From Paraburkholderia sp. DHOC27 (GTDB lineage: Bacteria; Pseudomonadota; Gammaproteobacteria; Burkholderiales; Burkholderiaceae): 64,000 nt of DNA. How positions within the stretch are numbered: the first letter of the stretch is position 1; each line of letters begins with the position of its first letter. Below the pieces are notes generated by a model, which searched no databases, had not been told where the DNA came from, and saw only the letters and a list, made by a program, of their open reading frames with translations. Shown here piece after piece: positions 16,592 through 26,977 of the stretch. The stretch is from positions 62,723-126,722 of the forward strand of contig NZ_QVQV01000003.1 in the NCBI RefSeq assembly GCF_003429005.1. Reading direction: 5' to 3'. Made by a program: the position numbers and the translations under genes.

Positions 16592-17929
16592 GTGGGGACA
16601 AGCGTAAAAGCAGACACACGAGCAGGCGCAAAAGCAGAAGCGCAGACGGACGCCACGCCGATGCAGGCCACCGGCAAACGTCACCGCCTGCTGGTGATGC
16701 TGTTCATCACCGTTGTCATCACGTATCTGGATCGCAGCAATCTCTCGATTGCTGCCACCGCCATTGCACAGGATCTGCAACTCGATCCAGCGCACATGGG
16801 CCTGATTTTCTCCGCATTCGGCTGGTCGTACGCGCTGCTGCAGATTCCCGGCGGGATGCTGGTCGACCGTTCGCGGCCGCGTCTGATGATGGCGCTGATC
16901 GTCGGTCTGTGGTCACTGGCGACTCTGGTGCAAGGTTTCGCCAGCGCCTTCGCGGTTTTGCTGTCGCTGCGCGTGCTGCTCGGACTGCTCGAAGCGCCGT
17001 GCTATCCGACGCTCAACCGCATCGTCACGACCTGGTTTCCCGACAGCGAGCGCGCCCGGGCGATTGCGCTCTACACATCCGGCCAGTACGTGGGACTCGC
17101 GTTCCTCACGCCCGCACTCGTGCTGACGCAGGCGCGTTTCGGCTGGCAGGGCATGTTCATTCTCACCGGCCTGATCGGCCTGGTGTGGGCGCTGATCTGG
17201 TATGCGCTGTACCGCGAGCCCGCGGACGCGCCCGGCATCAACCAGGCCGAACTGGAGACGATCCGCAGCGGCGGGGGGCTCGTCGAACTGAGCGGCGCTC
17301 GCACCCAGCGGGCGCGCTACACGGCCGCCGACTGGCGTGCCGTACTCGGCAACCGCAAGCTGTGGGGCGTCTACATTGGCCAGATCGCAGTGACCTCGAC
17401 GCTATGGTTTTTCCTGACGTGGTTTCCCACCTACCTCGTCAAGTATCGCCATATGGATTTTCTCAAGGCAGGCTTCATGGCGGCCGTGCCGTTTCTGGCG
17501 GCGTTCGTCGGCATTCTGGCGTCTGGCCTGCTCTCCGATGCGATGGTCCGGCGCGGTGTCTCGCCCACGCTCGCACGCAAGGTGCCGATCGTCACCGGGC
17601 TGCTGCTGTCCACCGCCATCGTGGGCGCGAACTTCGTCGACAGTCCTGCGATGGTGATCCTGTTCATGGCCATTGCGTTCTTCGGCAGCGGCTTCTCGTC
17701 GATCACGTGGGTGCTGGTTTCATCCATGGCGAAAAAAGAACTGCTCGGTCTCACGGGCGGCATGTTCAATCTGATGGGCAACCTGTCGTCCATCTGCGTG
17801 CCGATCGTGATCGGGCTGCTCGTCAAGGGCAACGACTTCGGCCCGGCACTCGTGTTCATGAGCGCCGTGGGCGTGGTCGGCGCGCTGTCGTATCTGTTCC
17901 TCGTCGGCAAGATCGAACGGATTCGCTAA
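16592..17929 (+). CDS. dgoT: MFS transporter, probable D-galactonate/proton symporter
   Basis: 445 residues from a GTG with AGGAG nine bases upstream. An upstream GTG at 16484 lies inside the terminator hairpin and is unlikely. Twelve hydrophobic helices are seen. After the first helix (LLVMLFITVVITYLDRSNLS) comes the anion:cation symporter hallmark DRSNLSIA. The motif GGMLVDRSRPRLMM follows helix 2 and FPDSERARA lies in the first half. This matches the ACS family that takes up galactonate, glucarate and tartrate. Position directly after dgoD gives the substrate assignment. Confidence 0.85.
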   Translation: MGTSVKADTRAGAKAEAQTDATPMQATGKRHRLLVMLFITVVITYLDRSNLSIAATAIAQDLQLDPAHMGLIFSAFGWSYALLQIPGGMLVDRSRPRLMMALIVGLWSLATLVQGFASAFAVLLSLRVLLGLLEAPCYPTLNRIVTTWFPDSERARAIALYTSGQYVGLAFLTPALVLTQARFGWQGMFILTGLIGLVWALIWYALYREPADAPGINQAELETIRSGGGLVELSGARTQRARYTAADWRAVLGNRKLWGVYIGQIAVTSTLWFFLTWFPTYLVKYRHMDFLKAGFMAAVPFLAAFVGILASGLLSDAMVRRGVSPTLARKVPIVTGLLLSTAIVGANFVDSPAMVILFMAIAFFGSGFSSITWVLVSSMAKKELLGLTGGMFNLMGNLSSICVPIVIGLLVKGNDFGPALVFMSAVGVVGALSYLFLVGKIERIR

Positions 17930-17996
17930 CAGAATCAGGGGCGCAAAAACGGTCCAGAAAAGTTGTCGGTGCGTTAGCCCGCAAAGCATCTGAAGC

Positions 17997-18017
17997 GGCG
18001 TTACGTGAGGTAACGCC
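17997..18017 (+). repeat. Inverted repeat downstream of dgoT
   Basis: Perfect arms GGCGTTAC and GTAACGCC around GTGAG, about 70 bases after the dgoT stop. With no T-run it is not a classical terminator. It may stabilise the mRNA end. Confidence 0.4.
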
Positions 18018-18213
18018 GGCGGCGTCTCAGTTACGTAACATCCCGGGCGGGAACGGCCTCGAAACGCTAGCAACAGCCGTTGCCCGGTCTTTTCGCAAAT
18101 CGCGGAGAGCCTTGTACAGCAAGCCTCTCCGGCTGTCGCTCCGGGCCAGAATAGCCGCCTGGCCTGCTCCTTGCTCTAAGCAATACAAACGATATTGCAA
18201 GGGAGCAACGATC

Positions 18214-18516
18214 ATGGGCGAATACCTTCCAGACTATCTGATCCGCGAGCAGGCAGCCGTAGGCGCACTCGTGGTGTTCGGCGTGCTGCGTGTCATCGGC
18301 GCAGCGCTCGCGTTCCAGCGCGGCTGGCGCATCTCGACCGTCGAAAAGTGTTTCATCGCTGCAGCACTGATCTACTGCCTGCCGCAACTGTTCGACGTGC
18401 TGACCCAGTTCTACGGCGCCCATAGCGCGAGCGCAGAACTCGAAGGCAAGGTCAGCGGCTGCGCAATTGCGTTGTTCTGTGCGCCGATCCTCGGACACAA
18501 GCTCGGCTACGAATAA
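18214..18516 (+). CDS. Small membrane protein of unknown function
   Basis: A 100-residue protein starting MGEYLPDYLIREQ, with GGGAG nine bases before the ATG. Three hydrophobic stretches lie at about residues 15-35, 45-65 and 78-94, giving a compact inner-membrane protein. No family was recognised. It lies between dgoT and a DUF2158 gene, all on the + strand but with gaps that suggest a separate unit. Confidence 0.65.
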   Translation: MGEYLPDYLIREQAAVGALVVFGVLRVIGAALAFQRGWRISTVEKCFIAAALIYCLPQLFDVLTQFYGAHSASAELEGKVSGCAIALFCAPILGHKLGYE

Positions 18517-18578
18517 GCCGGCATGTTTGAAACGACGCTGGTTTGAAACGCACTGTACGGACGCTGGGACGAATCGAA

Positions 18579-18794
18579 ATGAAGCTGCTGTCACGTAAAA
18601 CAGTTGTGCGCGCCGGCGACCTGCTGACGCTCAAATCAGGCGGTCCCGCGATGACGGTGACGTGGGCCGGGCCGGTGGTGTTCGCGCCGGGCACCTGGAC
18701 GATTTGCCAATGGTTCGACAAGGACGGAGAACTCCGCCAGGAGATGTTCTCCGAAACGATGCTGGAGCGAGTGCCAGGGGCACTTGCAGCTTAA
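18579..18794 (+). CDS. DUF2158 (YodC-like) small protein
   Basis: 71 residues from MKLLSRKT. The core VRAGDLLTLKSGGPAMTV...ICQWFDKDGELRQEMFSE is the DUF2158 pattern, in which a small beta fold ends in CxWFD. The family has no established function. An upstream ATG at 18543 would add 12 non-conserved residues. A strong terminator lies directly downstream. Confidence 0.8.
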   Translation: MKLLSRKTVVRAGDLLTLKSGGPAMTVTWAGPVVFAPGTWTICQWFDKDGELRQEMFSETMLERVPGALAA

Positions 18795-18842
18795 CGGGCA
18801 GTAACGGGGCAACCGGCTCTGCCGGGCGACCACGTGTGTTTG

Positions 18843-18874
18843 GCGCCGCACAGTTTTCTGTGCGGCGCTTTTTT
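18843..18874 (+). terminator. Strong Rho-independent terminator
   Basis: An 11-bp perfect stem GCGCCGCACAG/CTGTGCGGCGC with loop TTTT is followed by TTTTTT. It ends the DUF2158 transcript and faces the convergent copD-like gene. Confidence 0.9.
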
Positions 18875-18912
18875 ATGTGGCGCGGCGGGCAGACTTAGCC
18901 TTGCCCCCGGCC

Positions 18913-19842
18913 TCAACCCAACGCGGCAAACGCCGGTGCAACGTGCGACAGCGCCGCGGCGGCGACCAGCACGCCGAGCATCGCCAGCGCTTCCAGATAC
19001 AACAGGTTGGTGAACGTGTGGGCATCCATCGTGGAAGCCGTACGCCGCAGACGCGGCAGCGCCGAGAAGCGGTTCATTGCGCCGAGCGCCAGCACCATCG
19101 CGACCAGCGCGAGCTTGAGCATCAACACATGCCCCCACGTGCTGAGTTCGAGCGTGCTAAACGAACCGCCCGCGCCGCGCACGGCGTTGAAGATGCCCGT
19201 CAGCAGCACGAAGCCCACGGCGACCAGCGACACGTTCGATATCTGCAAGGCCGTGCGAATCAGCATGCCGCGTGCGGTCGACGTACCGAGCGCCGGCAGC
19301 ACCGCGAGACCGGATGCGATGACGAGCCCGCTCCACACTGTCGCCGCGAGCACGTGCAGGACATGCACGCCGATCGCTTCCGAGATCGTGCCGCCATCGG
19401 CCGCGTGCCCGAGCGACGCCTTGCCGGCGGCAATGGCAATCACCGCGAGCCACAGGAAGGCGTTACGCCAGGTACCGGTCGACGAGGACAACGCCGTCAA
19501 CAGCAACACCAGCGCGCCGACGAACGCGACGCTCCACGCGTAGCCCACGTGCGTTTGCGCAAGCACCGTGGGAATCACGCCGAACGCGTGCGGCAACGTG
19601 ACGGCGCTCATCGACGCGGCCTCATACAACAGCCAGCCGAGATCGGCCAGCAGCAGCACGATGCTCGCCGTCACAAACGAGCGTTGCGCCCGCAACCATG
19701 CGAGACGCGCCGGGGCCGCCTTGCCCTGACCATCCTTGACGAGCCATGCGCCGAGCAGCGCCGATCCGACGGCGAACGCAAACGCGACATTCATGAGCGC
19801 GGCCATTGCGACCTGCCCGATCCAGAGTCCGTCTACGATCAT
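18913..19842 (-). CDS. copD: CopD-family copper resistance membrane protein
   Basis: 309 residues from MIVDGLWIGQ; upstream in-frame codons are Arg-rich and not conserved. About eight transmembrane helices are visible. The conserved C-terminal CopD block shows HVLHVLAATVWSGLVIASG with His and Trp of the motif, then a later GHVLMLKLALVAMVLALGAMNR. CopD proteins sit in the inner membrane and move copper into the cytoplasm in Cop/Pco systems. No CopA, CopB or CopC partner gene is adjacent, so the role in copper handling is inferred from family only. Confidence 0.85.
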   Translation of the reverse strand: MIVDGLWIGQVAMAALMNVAFAFAVGSALLGAWLVKDGQGKAAPARLAWLRAQRSFVTASIVLLLADLGWLLYEAASMSAVTLPHAFGVIPTVLAQTHVGYAWSVAFVGALVLLLTALSSSTGTWRNAFLWLAVIAIAAGKASLGHAADGGTISEAIGVHVLHVLAATVWSGLVIASGLAVLPALGTSTARGMLIRTALQISNVSLVAVGFVLLTGIFNAVRGAGGSFSTLELSTWGHVLMLKLALVAMVLALGAMNRFSALPRLRRTASTMDAHTFTNLLYLEALAMLGVLVAAAALSHVAPAFAALG

Positions 19843-20408
19843 TGGGTATCGAACGCGAACGCGCCGTGGGAAAGTTGGCCGGCAGCGGCGGCGCGGCGGC
19901 AAGCGGGATGTCGTTGAACTGAAGCCTGGCAGTGCACGGCGCACGGCGCGCCGCAGACCGCCGGCGCGAGGCGCGCTGGGCAGGAGAAATCAGATAGATT
20001 CATGTAAGGCAGGTGGTGGGTCGGAAGGAACTCAAGCTAGCGAGCTAAACAAAGGAACAACGGATCGCGGGCGGCGCAGCAAGACACCGGCGCCCCGGGA
20101 GTGTACGCTTCGATGGTCTGCACGCGTGTGGGTTCAATGTCGTTGCGGGCACATTCGTTCCGAAGCTCACGGCAGAGGGGTCGAGGATGGCAAAAACCGG
20201 AAAAGGACTTTTGCGTGATGCTCGAGGCCTTGCTGGACAACCCCGCATCACAACTATGTCAAACTGTCACATCGGCGTTTACGAGAGGCATCGTGTCGCC
20301 TGTGGCAAATAGTCACCATCACCCATCGATGATAGAATGCTGCGTCGCCGCAGCGCCAGCTGCACTCAAGCCGAGCCGCCTCGAAGTTCGGTCGGGTCCC
20401 CGAATTTG
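19843..20408. other. Gene-free stretch between copD-like gene and cytochrome operon
   Basis: 566 bases without convincing coding sequence on either strand. It should hold the promoters of the divergent copD-like gene and the cytochrome pair. No clear boxes, repeats or hairpins were recognised. Confidence 0.5.
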
Positions 20409-21140
20409 ATGGAGTTACGCGTGTCTTCAAGACGCATTTTCCGCCCGCTGCTTGCCCTTCTGCTGATCGGCGCTGCTGGCGTCTATAGCGCTGCGAAAGC
20501 GCAGACTCAACCTCAGGCTCCCGACACGATGGAAGCGCGCGTGCAGGGCTGCACGGCGTGTCACGGCACGCATGGCCAGGGGACCGACAACGACTACTTC
20601 CCGCGCCTCGCAGGCAAGCCGGCTGACTATCTGTACAACCAGCTGAAGAACTTCCGCGAAGGGCGCCGCAAGTACCCGCCCATGAACTACCTCGTCACGT
20701 ATCTCTCGGACGACTACCTTCATCAGATCGCGACGTACTTCTCCCAGCAACGTCCGCCCTACCCGCCGCCGGCCAGGCCCACAGTCTCCGCCGACACGCT
20801 GGCACGCGGTGAAAACATCGTGCTGCACGGCGACCCGGCCAGAGAGATCCCGGCCTGCGCCGCCTGTCACGGCAAGGCACTGACGGGTATGGAACCGGCT
20901 ATCCCAGGTCTCGTCGGCCTGCACTCGGACTACATCAGCGCGCAGCTCGGCGCATGGCGCTCGGGTTCGCGTCACGCCATCGCGCCTGACTGCATGCACA
21001 CAATCGCCACGCGACTGACCGATGATGATGTGAACGCCGTTGCCTCCTGGCTGTCGACGCAGTCGGCCCCGCAAAACCCCGTGCCGGCTCCGGCCCGCTC
21101 GATGAAGACTCCGCTTGCCTGCGGCAGCGAACCGCAATAA
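20409..21140 (+). CDS. Diheme cytochrome c (c4-like), exported
   Basis: 243 residues. The N-terminus MELRVSSRRIFRPLLALLLIGAAG.. is a Sec signal peptide with cleavage probably after AKAQ. Two heme-binding motifs are visible, CTACH and CAACH, each starting a cytochrome c domain of about 90 residues; later Met residues (KYPPMNY, GMEP) are candidate axial ligands. It acts in the periplasm as an electron carrier. It lies 20 bases before a three-heme cytochrome gene, so both are likely one electron-transfer unit feeding a terminal oxidase. Confidence 0.9.
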   Translation: MELRVSSRRIFRPLLALLLIGAAGVYSAAKAQTQPQAPDTMEARVQGCTACHGTHGQGTDNDYFPRLAGKPADYLYNQLKNFREGRRKYPPMNYLVTYLSDDYLHQIATYFSQQRPPYPPPARPTVSADTLARGENIVLHGDPAREIPACAACHGKALTGMEPAIPGLVGLHSDYISAQLGAWRSGSRHAIAPDCMHTIATRLTDDDVNAVASWLSTQSAPQNPVPAPARSMKTPLACGSEPQ

Positions 21141-21160
21141 GGCACCGGGAGAGATAACCA

Positions 21161-22459
21161 ATGAAACGCAAGTCCTTGTTCGCCCTCTCGGCAGTCGTCG
21201 TGGTCGCGGCCGCTGCCCTCGTTCCCGTCCTGTGGTCGGGCGGCGACTACCTGCACAACGGCAGCGCCATGGCGGCTACGCCCGCCGACCAGGCCGAACT
21301 GATCAAGAGGGGCGAGTATCTCGCCCGCGCCGGCGACTGTATCGCCTGCCACACGGTGCGCGGCGGCAAGGAATTCGCCGGCGGCCTGCCCATGCTGACG
21401 CCGTTCGGCACGCTGTTCACGCCGAACATCACGCCTGACGACCAGTACGGTATCGGCAAGTGGAGCCAGGACGACTTCTATCGCGCCTTGCACACGGGCC
21501 GCTCGAAAGACGGCAGCCTGCTCTACCCGGCCTTCCCGTTCACCAGCTACACGAAGGTCTCGCGCGCCGATTCGGACGCGATGTACGCGTACCTGCGCTC
21601 GGTCGCGCCGGTCAACGTGCCGAGCCGTCCGCATGAACTGAAGTTCCCGTTCAACAACCGCAACCTGCTGATCGGCTGGCGCACGCTGTTCTTCCGTGAA
21701 GGCGAATACAAGCCGGATCCGACCAGGTCGGTGGAATGGAACCGCGGCGCGTACCTGATCGAAGGCCTCGGCCACTGCGGCATGTGCCACACGTCGATCA
21801 ACGCAATGGGCGGCCCGGTGAACTCGGCGGCCTTCGCGGGCGGCCTGATCCCGTTGCAGAACTGGTACGCCCCGTCGCTCACGTCCAACAAGGAAGCCGG
21901 CCTCGGCGACTGGGACATCAAGGACATCCAGGACCTGCTGAAGAACGGCACTTCGCAACGCGGTGCGGTGTTCGGCCCGATGGCGGAAGTGGTCCACAAC
22001 AGCATGCAGTACATGACGGATGAAGACGTTCAGGCCATTGCAACATACCTGAAGACCATTCCGCAGAAGAGCGAAGCGCCGGAAAACCTGCAGCTGCAAA
22101 CTTCGCAACAGTTCGGAACCGAACTGTTGCAGCAAGGCCAGAAGATCTACGCTGACAACTGCGCGAAGTGTCACGAAGCGAATGGTCTCGGCCAGCCGCC
22201 GAACTTCCCGCCGCTGGCGAACAACCAGTCGATCCAGATGCCGTCGGCTGTGAACCCGATTCGCATGGTGCTGAACGGCGGATATCCGCCGAGTACGGGT
22301 GGCAATCCGCGCCCGTACGGCATGCCGCCGTTCGCGCAAGCGCTGTCGAATCAAGAAGTGGCTGCAGTCGTCACCTACATTCGTATGTCGTGGGGCAACC
22401 ACGGTACGCCGGTGTCGCCGCAGCAGGTTTCTGATCTGCGTTCCGCGCCGCTCGACTAG
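21161..22459 (+). CDS. Three-heme cytochrome c, alcohol/gluconate dehydrogenase subunit type
   Basis: 432 residues with an N-terminal hydrophobic segment (LFALSAVVVVAAAALVPVLW) that acts as signal or membrane anchor. Three heme sites CIACH, CGMCH and CAKCH start three domains. The pattern GEYLARAGDCIACHT..GGKEFAGG and PNITPD...IGKWS is characteristic of the cytochrome c subunits of membrane-bound alcohol, aldehyde, gluconate and sorbitol dehydrogenases. No flavoprotein or PQQ dehydrogenase gene adjoins it, so it may serve an enzyme encoded elsewhere. It is co-transcribed with the diheme cytochrome and ends before a terminator. Confidence 0.9.
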   Translation: MKRKSLFALSAVVVVAAAALVPVLWSGGDYLHNGSAMAATPADQAELIKRGEYLARAGDCIACHTVRGGKEFAGGLPMLTPFGTLFTPNITPDDQYGIGKWSQDDFYRALHTGRSKDGSLLYPAFPFTSYTKVSRADSDAMYAYLRSVAPVNVPSRPHELKFPFNNRNLLIGWRTLFFREGEYKPDPTRSVEWNRGAYLIEGLGHCGMCHTSINAMGGPVNSAAFAGGLIPLQNWYAPSLTSNKEAGLGDWDIKDIQDLLKNGTSQRGAVFGPMAEVVHNSMQYMTDEDVQAIATYLKTIPQKSEAPENLQLQTSQQFGTELLQQGQKIYADNCAKCHEANGLGQPPNFPPLANNQSIQMPSAVNPIRMVLNGGYPPSTGGNPRPYGMPPFAQALSNQEVAAVVTYIRMSWGNHGTPVSPQQVSDLRSAPLD

Positions 22460-22477
22460 GCGACGCGAGAGACATGG

Positions 22478-22521
22478 AGGGCGCGGCCTGCGGGAAACCG
22501 CGGCCGCGCCCTTCGTTTTTT
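22478..22521 (+). terminator. Rho-independent terminator of the cytochrome operon
   Basis: Stem AGGGCGCGGCC/GGCCGCGCCCT with a 13-base loop, then TCGTTTTTT. It lies 18 bases after the cytochrome stop codon. Confidence 0.85.
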
Positions 22522-22588
22522 CAGGACCGGTGGCAGAGCCGTGCGCGCACAATGGCGCACGTGCCGAAACCGGGTGGGGGAAGAAGTC

Positions 22589-23209
22589 GTGCAAGTCGGT
22601 GAGCGTTTCAACAGCATTACGCACTTCGTCGGCGCGCTGCTGTCGGTGGCGGGGCTGGCAACGCTCGTGACGATGGGCGCGCTCGATGGCGATGCGTACA
22701 AGGTCGTCAGCTTCAGCGTTTATGGCGCGATGCTGTTCGTGCTGTATGCTATCTCCACGCTCTACCACAGCGTGCGTAGTCCGCGCGCGAAGGCGGTCCT
22801 GCAGAAGTGCGACCATTCGGCGATCTACCTGCTGATCGCCGGCAGCTACACCCCGTTCACGCTCGTCACCTTGCGCGGACCGTGGGGCTGGTCGTTATTC
22901 GGCGTGAGCTGGGGGTTGGCCGCGTTGGGTATCGTGCAGGAACTCACGCTCGGGCGACGTACCCGCAGCGTTTCGATGGTGCTGTATGTCTTGATGGGAT
23001 GGCTTGCGCTCGTTGCCGTCCGCCCGCTGGTCGAAGCGTTACCGGCCGCAGGCACCGCATGGCTCGTGGCCGGCGGAGTCATCTACAGTGTCGGCATCTA
23101 CTTCTTCATCAACGACGAGCGCATCCGGCACGGACATGGTATCTGGCACCTGTTCGTACTGGCGGGCAGTCTGTGTCAATTCGTCAGTGTCGCGCGCTAC
23201 GTCGCGTGA
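22589..23209 (+). CDS. Hemolysin III family (HlyIII/YqfA) membrane protein
   Basis: 206 residues from GTG (QVGERFNSITHFVGA), the usual family N-terminus; GTG at 22574 is an alternative. Seven transmembrane helices are seen. Metal-site residues of the PAQR/HlyIII superfamily are present: STLYHS, KCDHSAIYLLIAGSYTPF and the C-terminal HGIWHLFVLAGS. Bacterial members are integral membrane proteins tied to membrane homeostasis, and are not established toxins. It stands alone before rhlE. Confidence 0.9.
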   Translation: MQVGERFNSITHFVGALLSVAGLATLVTMGALDGDAYKVVSFSVYGAMLFVLYAISTLYHSVRSPRAKAVLQKCDHSAIYLLIAGSYTPFTLVTLRGPWGWSLFGVSWGLAALGIVQELTLGRRTRSVSMVLYVLMGWLALVAVRPLVEALPAAGTAWLVAGGVIYSVGIYFFINDERIRHGHGIWHLFVLAGSLCQFVSVARYVA

Positions 23210-23391
23210 CATCCCACGACGGCGAAGTGCAACTAAAGGCCAGTCAACGTGTCTTGATAACGCGTTGAAGCATTCGGCACGCGCTGGCGCGTGCCGCCGA
23301 TTTCCCTGCGACCGGACCTGGGCTTTGGCCTCGAAGCGCGCCTGCTGGCTGCGCGTTTGCCGTTCGCGATACTGCATTGCAAAGAGTTTTT

Positions 23392-25041
<1,650 letters not shown>

Positions 25042-25064
25042 TGATTCGGTAGTGATGGCCTGAG

Positions 25065-25083
25065 GTGGCGCTTTCTGCGCCAC
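25065..25083. terminator. Hairpin between convergent rhlE and FMN-barrel gene
   Basis: Arms GTGGCGC and GCGCCAC with loop TTTCT, 23 bases after the rhlE stop, followed by TTCACCT. It is probably a weak terminator for rhlE. Confidence 0.5.
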
Positions 25084-25088
25084 TTCAC

Positions 25089-25613
25089 CTACCCTCGCCG
25101 CGCCAACGCGGCAGCCTGCTTCAGGTGCTCGATCTGCTGTTCCCATCTTTCGAGCACCGTCTCACTCCCCTCTCCCAGTTCGAACGTGATGCCGCTCGTC
25201 AGACGCGCATAACCGACGCGCTGCGTCTCGCCGGTGTCTATCAAGCCTGAGAAGTACAGCAGTGCACTCTGCTGCGTGGCGATTGCCGGCAGCGGCTCGA
25301 AGCGCAACTGCACCTGATAGAACGCGTCCTCGCAGACAAACGTCAGCGCGCCGCGTCCGCTTTTGGACAGCACGCCCGCCGCCCGCGAGCCTGGCCAGAG
25401 CGCCACGCACAGCGTGCGCGAATCGGGCGCATACAGTTCGCCCACGCCAAGCAACGAGGTGCGCACATGCTCGTTCGCGTCGACGGTCATCAGCGAAGCC
25501 GTCAAGCCCGTCTTGCTCGCGAGCGACGATCCATCGAATAACGCACGCGCCGCGTCGGGCCATTCATCGAAGGTCTCGTTCACGAGCGAGCGCGCTCCTG
25601 CTGAATCTGTCAT
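25089..25613 (-). CDS. Pyridoxamine 5'-phosphate oxidase-like FMN-binding split-barrel protein
   Basis: 174 residues, no signal peptide. The order of strands with SLMTVDANEHVRTSLLGVGELYAPDSRTLCVALWPGSRAAGVL, then GRGALTFVCEDAFYQVQL, is the flavin-binding split-barrel pattern found in the PNPOx-like superfamily. Such proteins bind FMN or heme and may reduce small molecules; the substrate is unknown. It lies downstream of the ferritin-like gene on the same strand but is separated from it by a terminator, so it is probably its own unit. Confidence 0.7.
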   Translation of the reverse strand: MTDSAGARSLVNETFDEWPDAARALFDGSSLASKTGLTASLMTVDANEHVRTSLLGVGELYAPDSRTLCVALWPGSRAAGVLSKSGRGALTFVCEDAFYQVQLRFEPLPAIATQQSALLYFSGLIDTGETQRVGYARLTSGITFELGEGSETVLERWEQQIEHLKQAAALARRG

Positions 25614-25675
25614 GGCCCGCCTCCAAGCTGGTGATCAATGCTCAGGTCAAATCGAACATCAAACGTGGCATCAAA

Positions 25676-25705
25676 ACAAATGGCCCGCACACGCGGGCCA
25701 TTTGT
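25676..25705 (-). terminator. Terminator after the ferritin-like gene
   Basis: Perfect 13-bp arms ACAAATGGCCCGC and GCGGGCCATTTGT with loop ACAC. On the minus strand TTTG follows. It lies about 80 bases beyond the stop of the ferritin-like gene. Confidence 0.85.
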
Positions 25706-25782
25706 CGAATCCGCCGCTCGCTACGCCTGACAGGTTAAACCGTTCAGTGCGCATGTGAGCAGCAAGCGCGGACCATCACGCA

Positions 25783-26610
25783 TCAACGGAAAAACACATG
25801 CTGCGCAACCTTCGACAGCGGGTAGTGCACGCCCGGCTGAATCTTTGCGGGCAGGTCGAGCGGCTTGAGCAGCATCTTCACGCACATATCCGCAGACAGA
25901 TTGCGCCGCACGAGCCTGTTGATGCGCGCGGCACGGTCACGGTTATAAGCCGAGTCATGCACGCGCTCCGGATAGCGAATCGCGAACACATGGCGCAACG
26001 CGATCTCGGAGTCTTCGTTCTTGATCTCCAGCACGCGACGCATCAACGCGCCGAGCACGGCGAGACGACCATTCCCTTCGATCTTGTTGTACTTCTTGAA
26101 GTACGCGAAAAAGTGCTTATAGTGACGCACTTCGTCTGTGCGGATGTTGTCCGTGATCTCTTTGAGCACCGGCTCGTCCGAGCACTCACCGATTGCGCGA
26201 TACAACGTGGCCGTGCCCGTTTCCACGACGCAGCGTGCCACCATCTCGAGCGCTCGGGTCTTTTCGAAATCTTCCACGGAGCACGTCAGCTTGTACTCCT
26301 CGAAAAAATTGTGGAAGGCGAGATCCCAGTCGAACTCGGGCCACACGTGGGCAATGTAAGTCTTCAATGCCCGGCCATGCTGCATCTCTTCGGGCTCCCA
26401 CTCGTTGTTGAGCCAGGCCGACACTTCCGGGTCGTCGTTGAAAAAGGTGCTCAGGTTGCTTGTATAGAGGTCTGTACCGCTTTCGATAAATGAAGCGGCA
26501 CATAGCAGCAACAGTAGATCTTCATTGGCGACGGCCCGCTGCCGGTCAACCCGGCTGAGGTCGATATCCTCAATCCGCCAGGGCATCACATGGGTACGCT
26601 CAGTGTGCAT
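25783..26610 (-). CDS. Ferritin-like di-iron protein
   Basis: 275 residues from MHTERTHVMPWR, with GGAG ten bases upstream. Four-helix di-iron ligands are visible: Glu in SFIESGTDLYT, the pair EEMQHGR, then VETGTATLYRA and RTDEVRHYKHF. The E...EXXH...E...EXXH spacing fits the ferritin/acyl-ACP-desaturase-like group. It could be an oxidase, a desaturase-like enzyme or an iron store; the substrate is unknown. The leader just upstream carries a large hairpin and a segment complementary to its ribosome site, which suggests translational control. Confidence 0.8.
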   Translation of the reverse strand: MHTERTHVMPWRIEDIDLSRVDRQRAVANEDLLLLLCAASFIESGTDLYTSNLSTFFNDDPEVSAWLNNEWEPEEMQHGRALKTYIAHVWPEFDWDLAFHNFFEEYKLTCSVEDFEKTRALEMVARCVVETGTATLYRAIGECSDEPVLKEITDNIRTDEVRHYKHFFAYFKKYNKIEGNGRLAVLGALMRRVLEIKNEDSEIALRHVFAIRYPERVHDSAYNRDRAARINRLVRRNLSADMCVKMLLKPLDLPAKIQPGVHYPLSKVAQHVFFR

Positions 26611-26615
26611 CGTTT

Positions 26616-26699
26616 CTTGCTCCGAAAGCTGTATCGAACGGAGGAGCAAGCCGGCGGCGGCCCGGGTTCTCGCCCGGCTGGCTTCTTCTTCGATACAGC
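26616..26699 (-). promoter_or_regulatory. Structured 5' leader with possible anti-Shine-Dalgarno, ferritin-like gene
   Basis: On the minus strand, 11-bp arms GCTGTATCGAA and TTCGATACAGC (26689-26699 and 26628-26638) enclose an inner GC stem. Inside the loop, CTTGCTCC (complement of 26643-26650) can pair with the ribosome site GGAGCAAG (complement of 26616-26623). The two foldings compete, since the outer stem keeps the ribosome site free while the long-range pairing would hide it. It may be a riboswitch, thermosensor or protein-binding leader. Confidence 0.55.
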
Positions 26700-26859
26700 G
26701 CCTTGAATTAGAGTTAACCCGTTATAGCTTGCATCTTAGCTGGTGTTCCGTAACTCTGCAGTCACATAGCACAGACCGTGCCGCACCCCATGCAGTTCCG
26801 GCGCGGGGCTAGTCCAAATGTTCCAAAACAAAACGTGACGAACGAAGACCATGAAAAAA

Positions 26860-26879
26860 GACAGCCTCGATGGGCTGCC
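26860..26879 (-). terminator. Terminator of the ggt gene
   Basis: Hairpin with arms GGCAGCC/GGCTGTC around CATCGA, followed on the minus strand by TTTTTT. It lies about 100 bases after the ggt stop. Confidence 0.75.
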
Positions 26880-26977
26880 TTTTCGTATGACGGTCTGTTT
26901 GATTAACGACTACGCTCGACGCGGATCACCACGCTGAAAGGCAGCATAGCGAACCTCCAACCGCCGCAACGTCTCGC

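Noticed and set aside
20972..22816. 614-codon minus-strand frame over the cytochrome genes
   Set aside because: Antisense to two cytochromes with intact heme motifs; composition typical of shadow frames.
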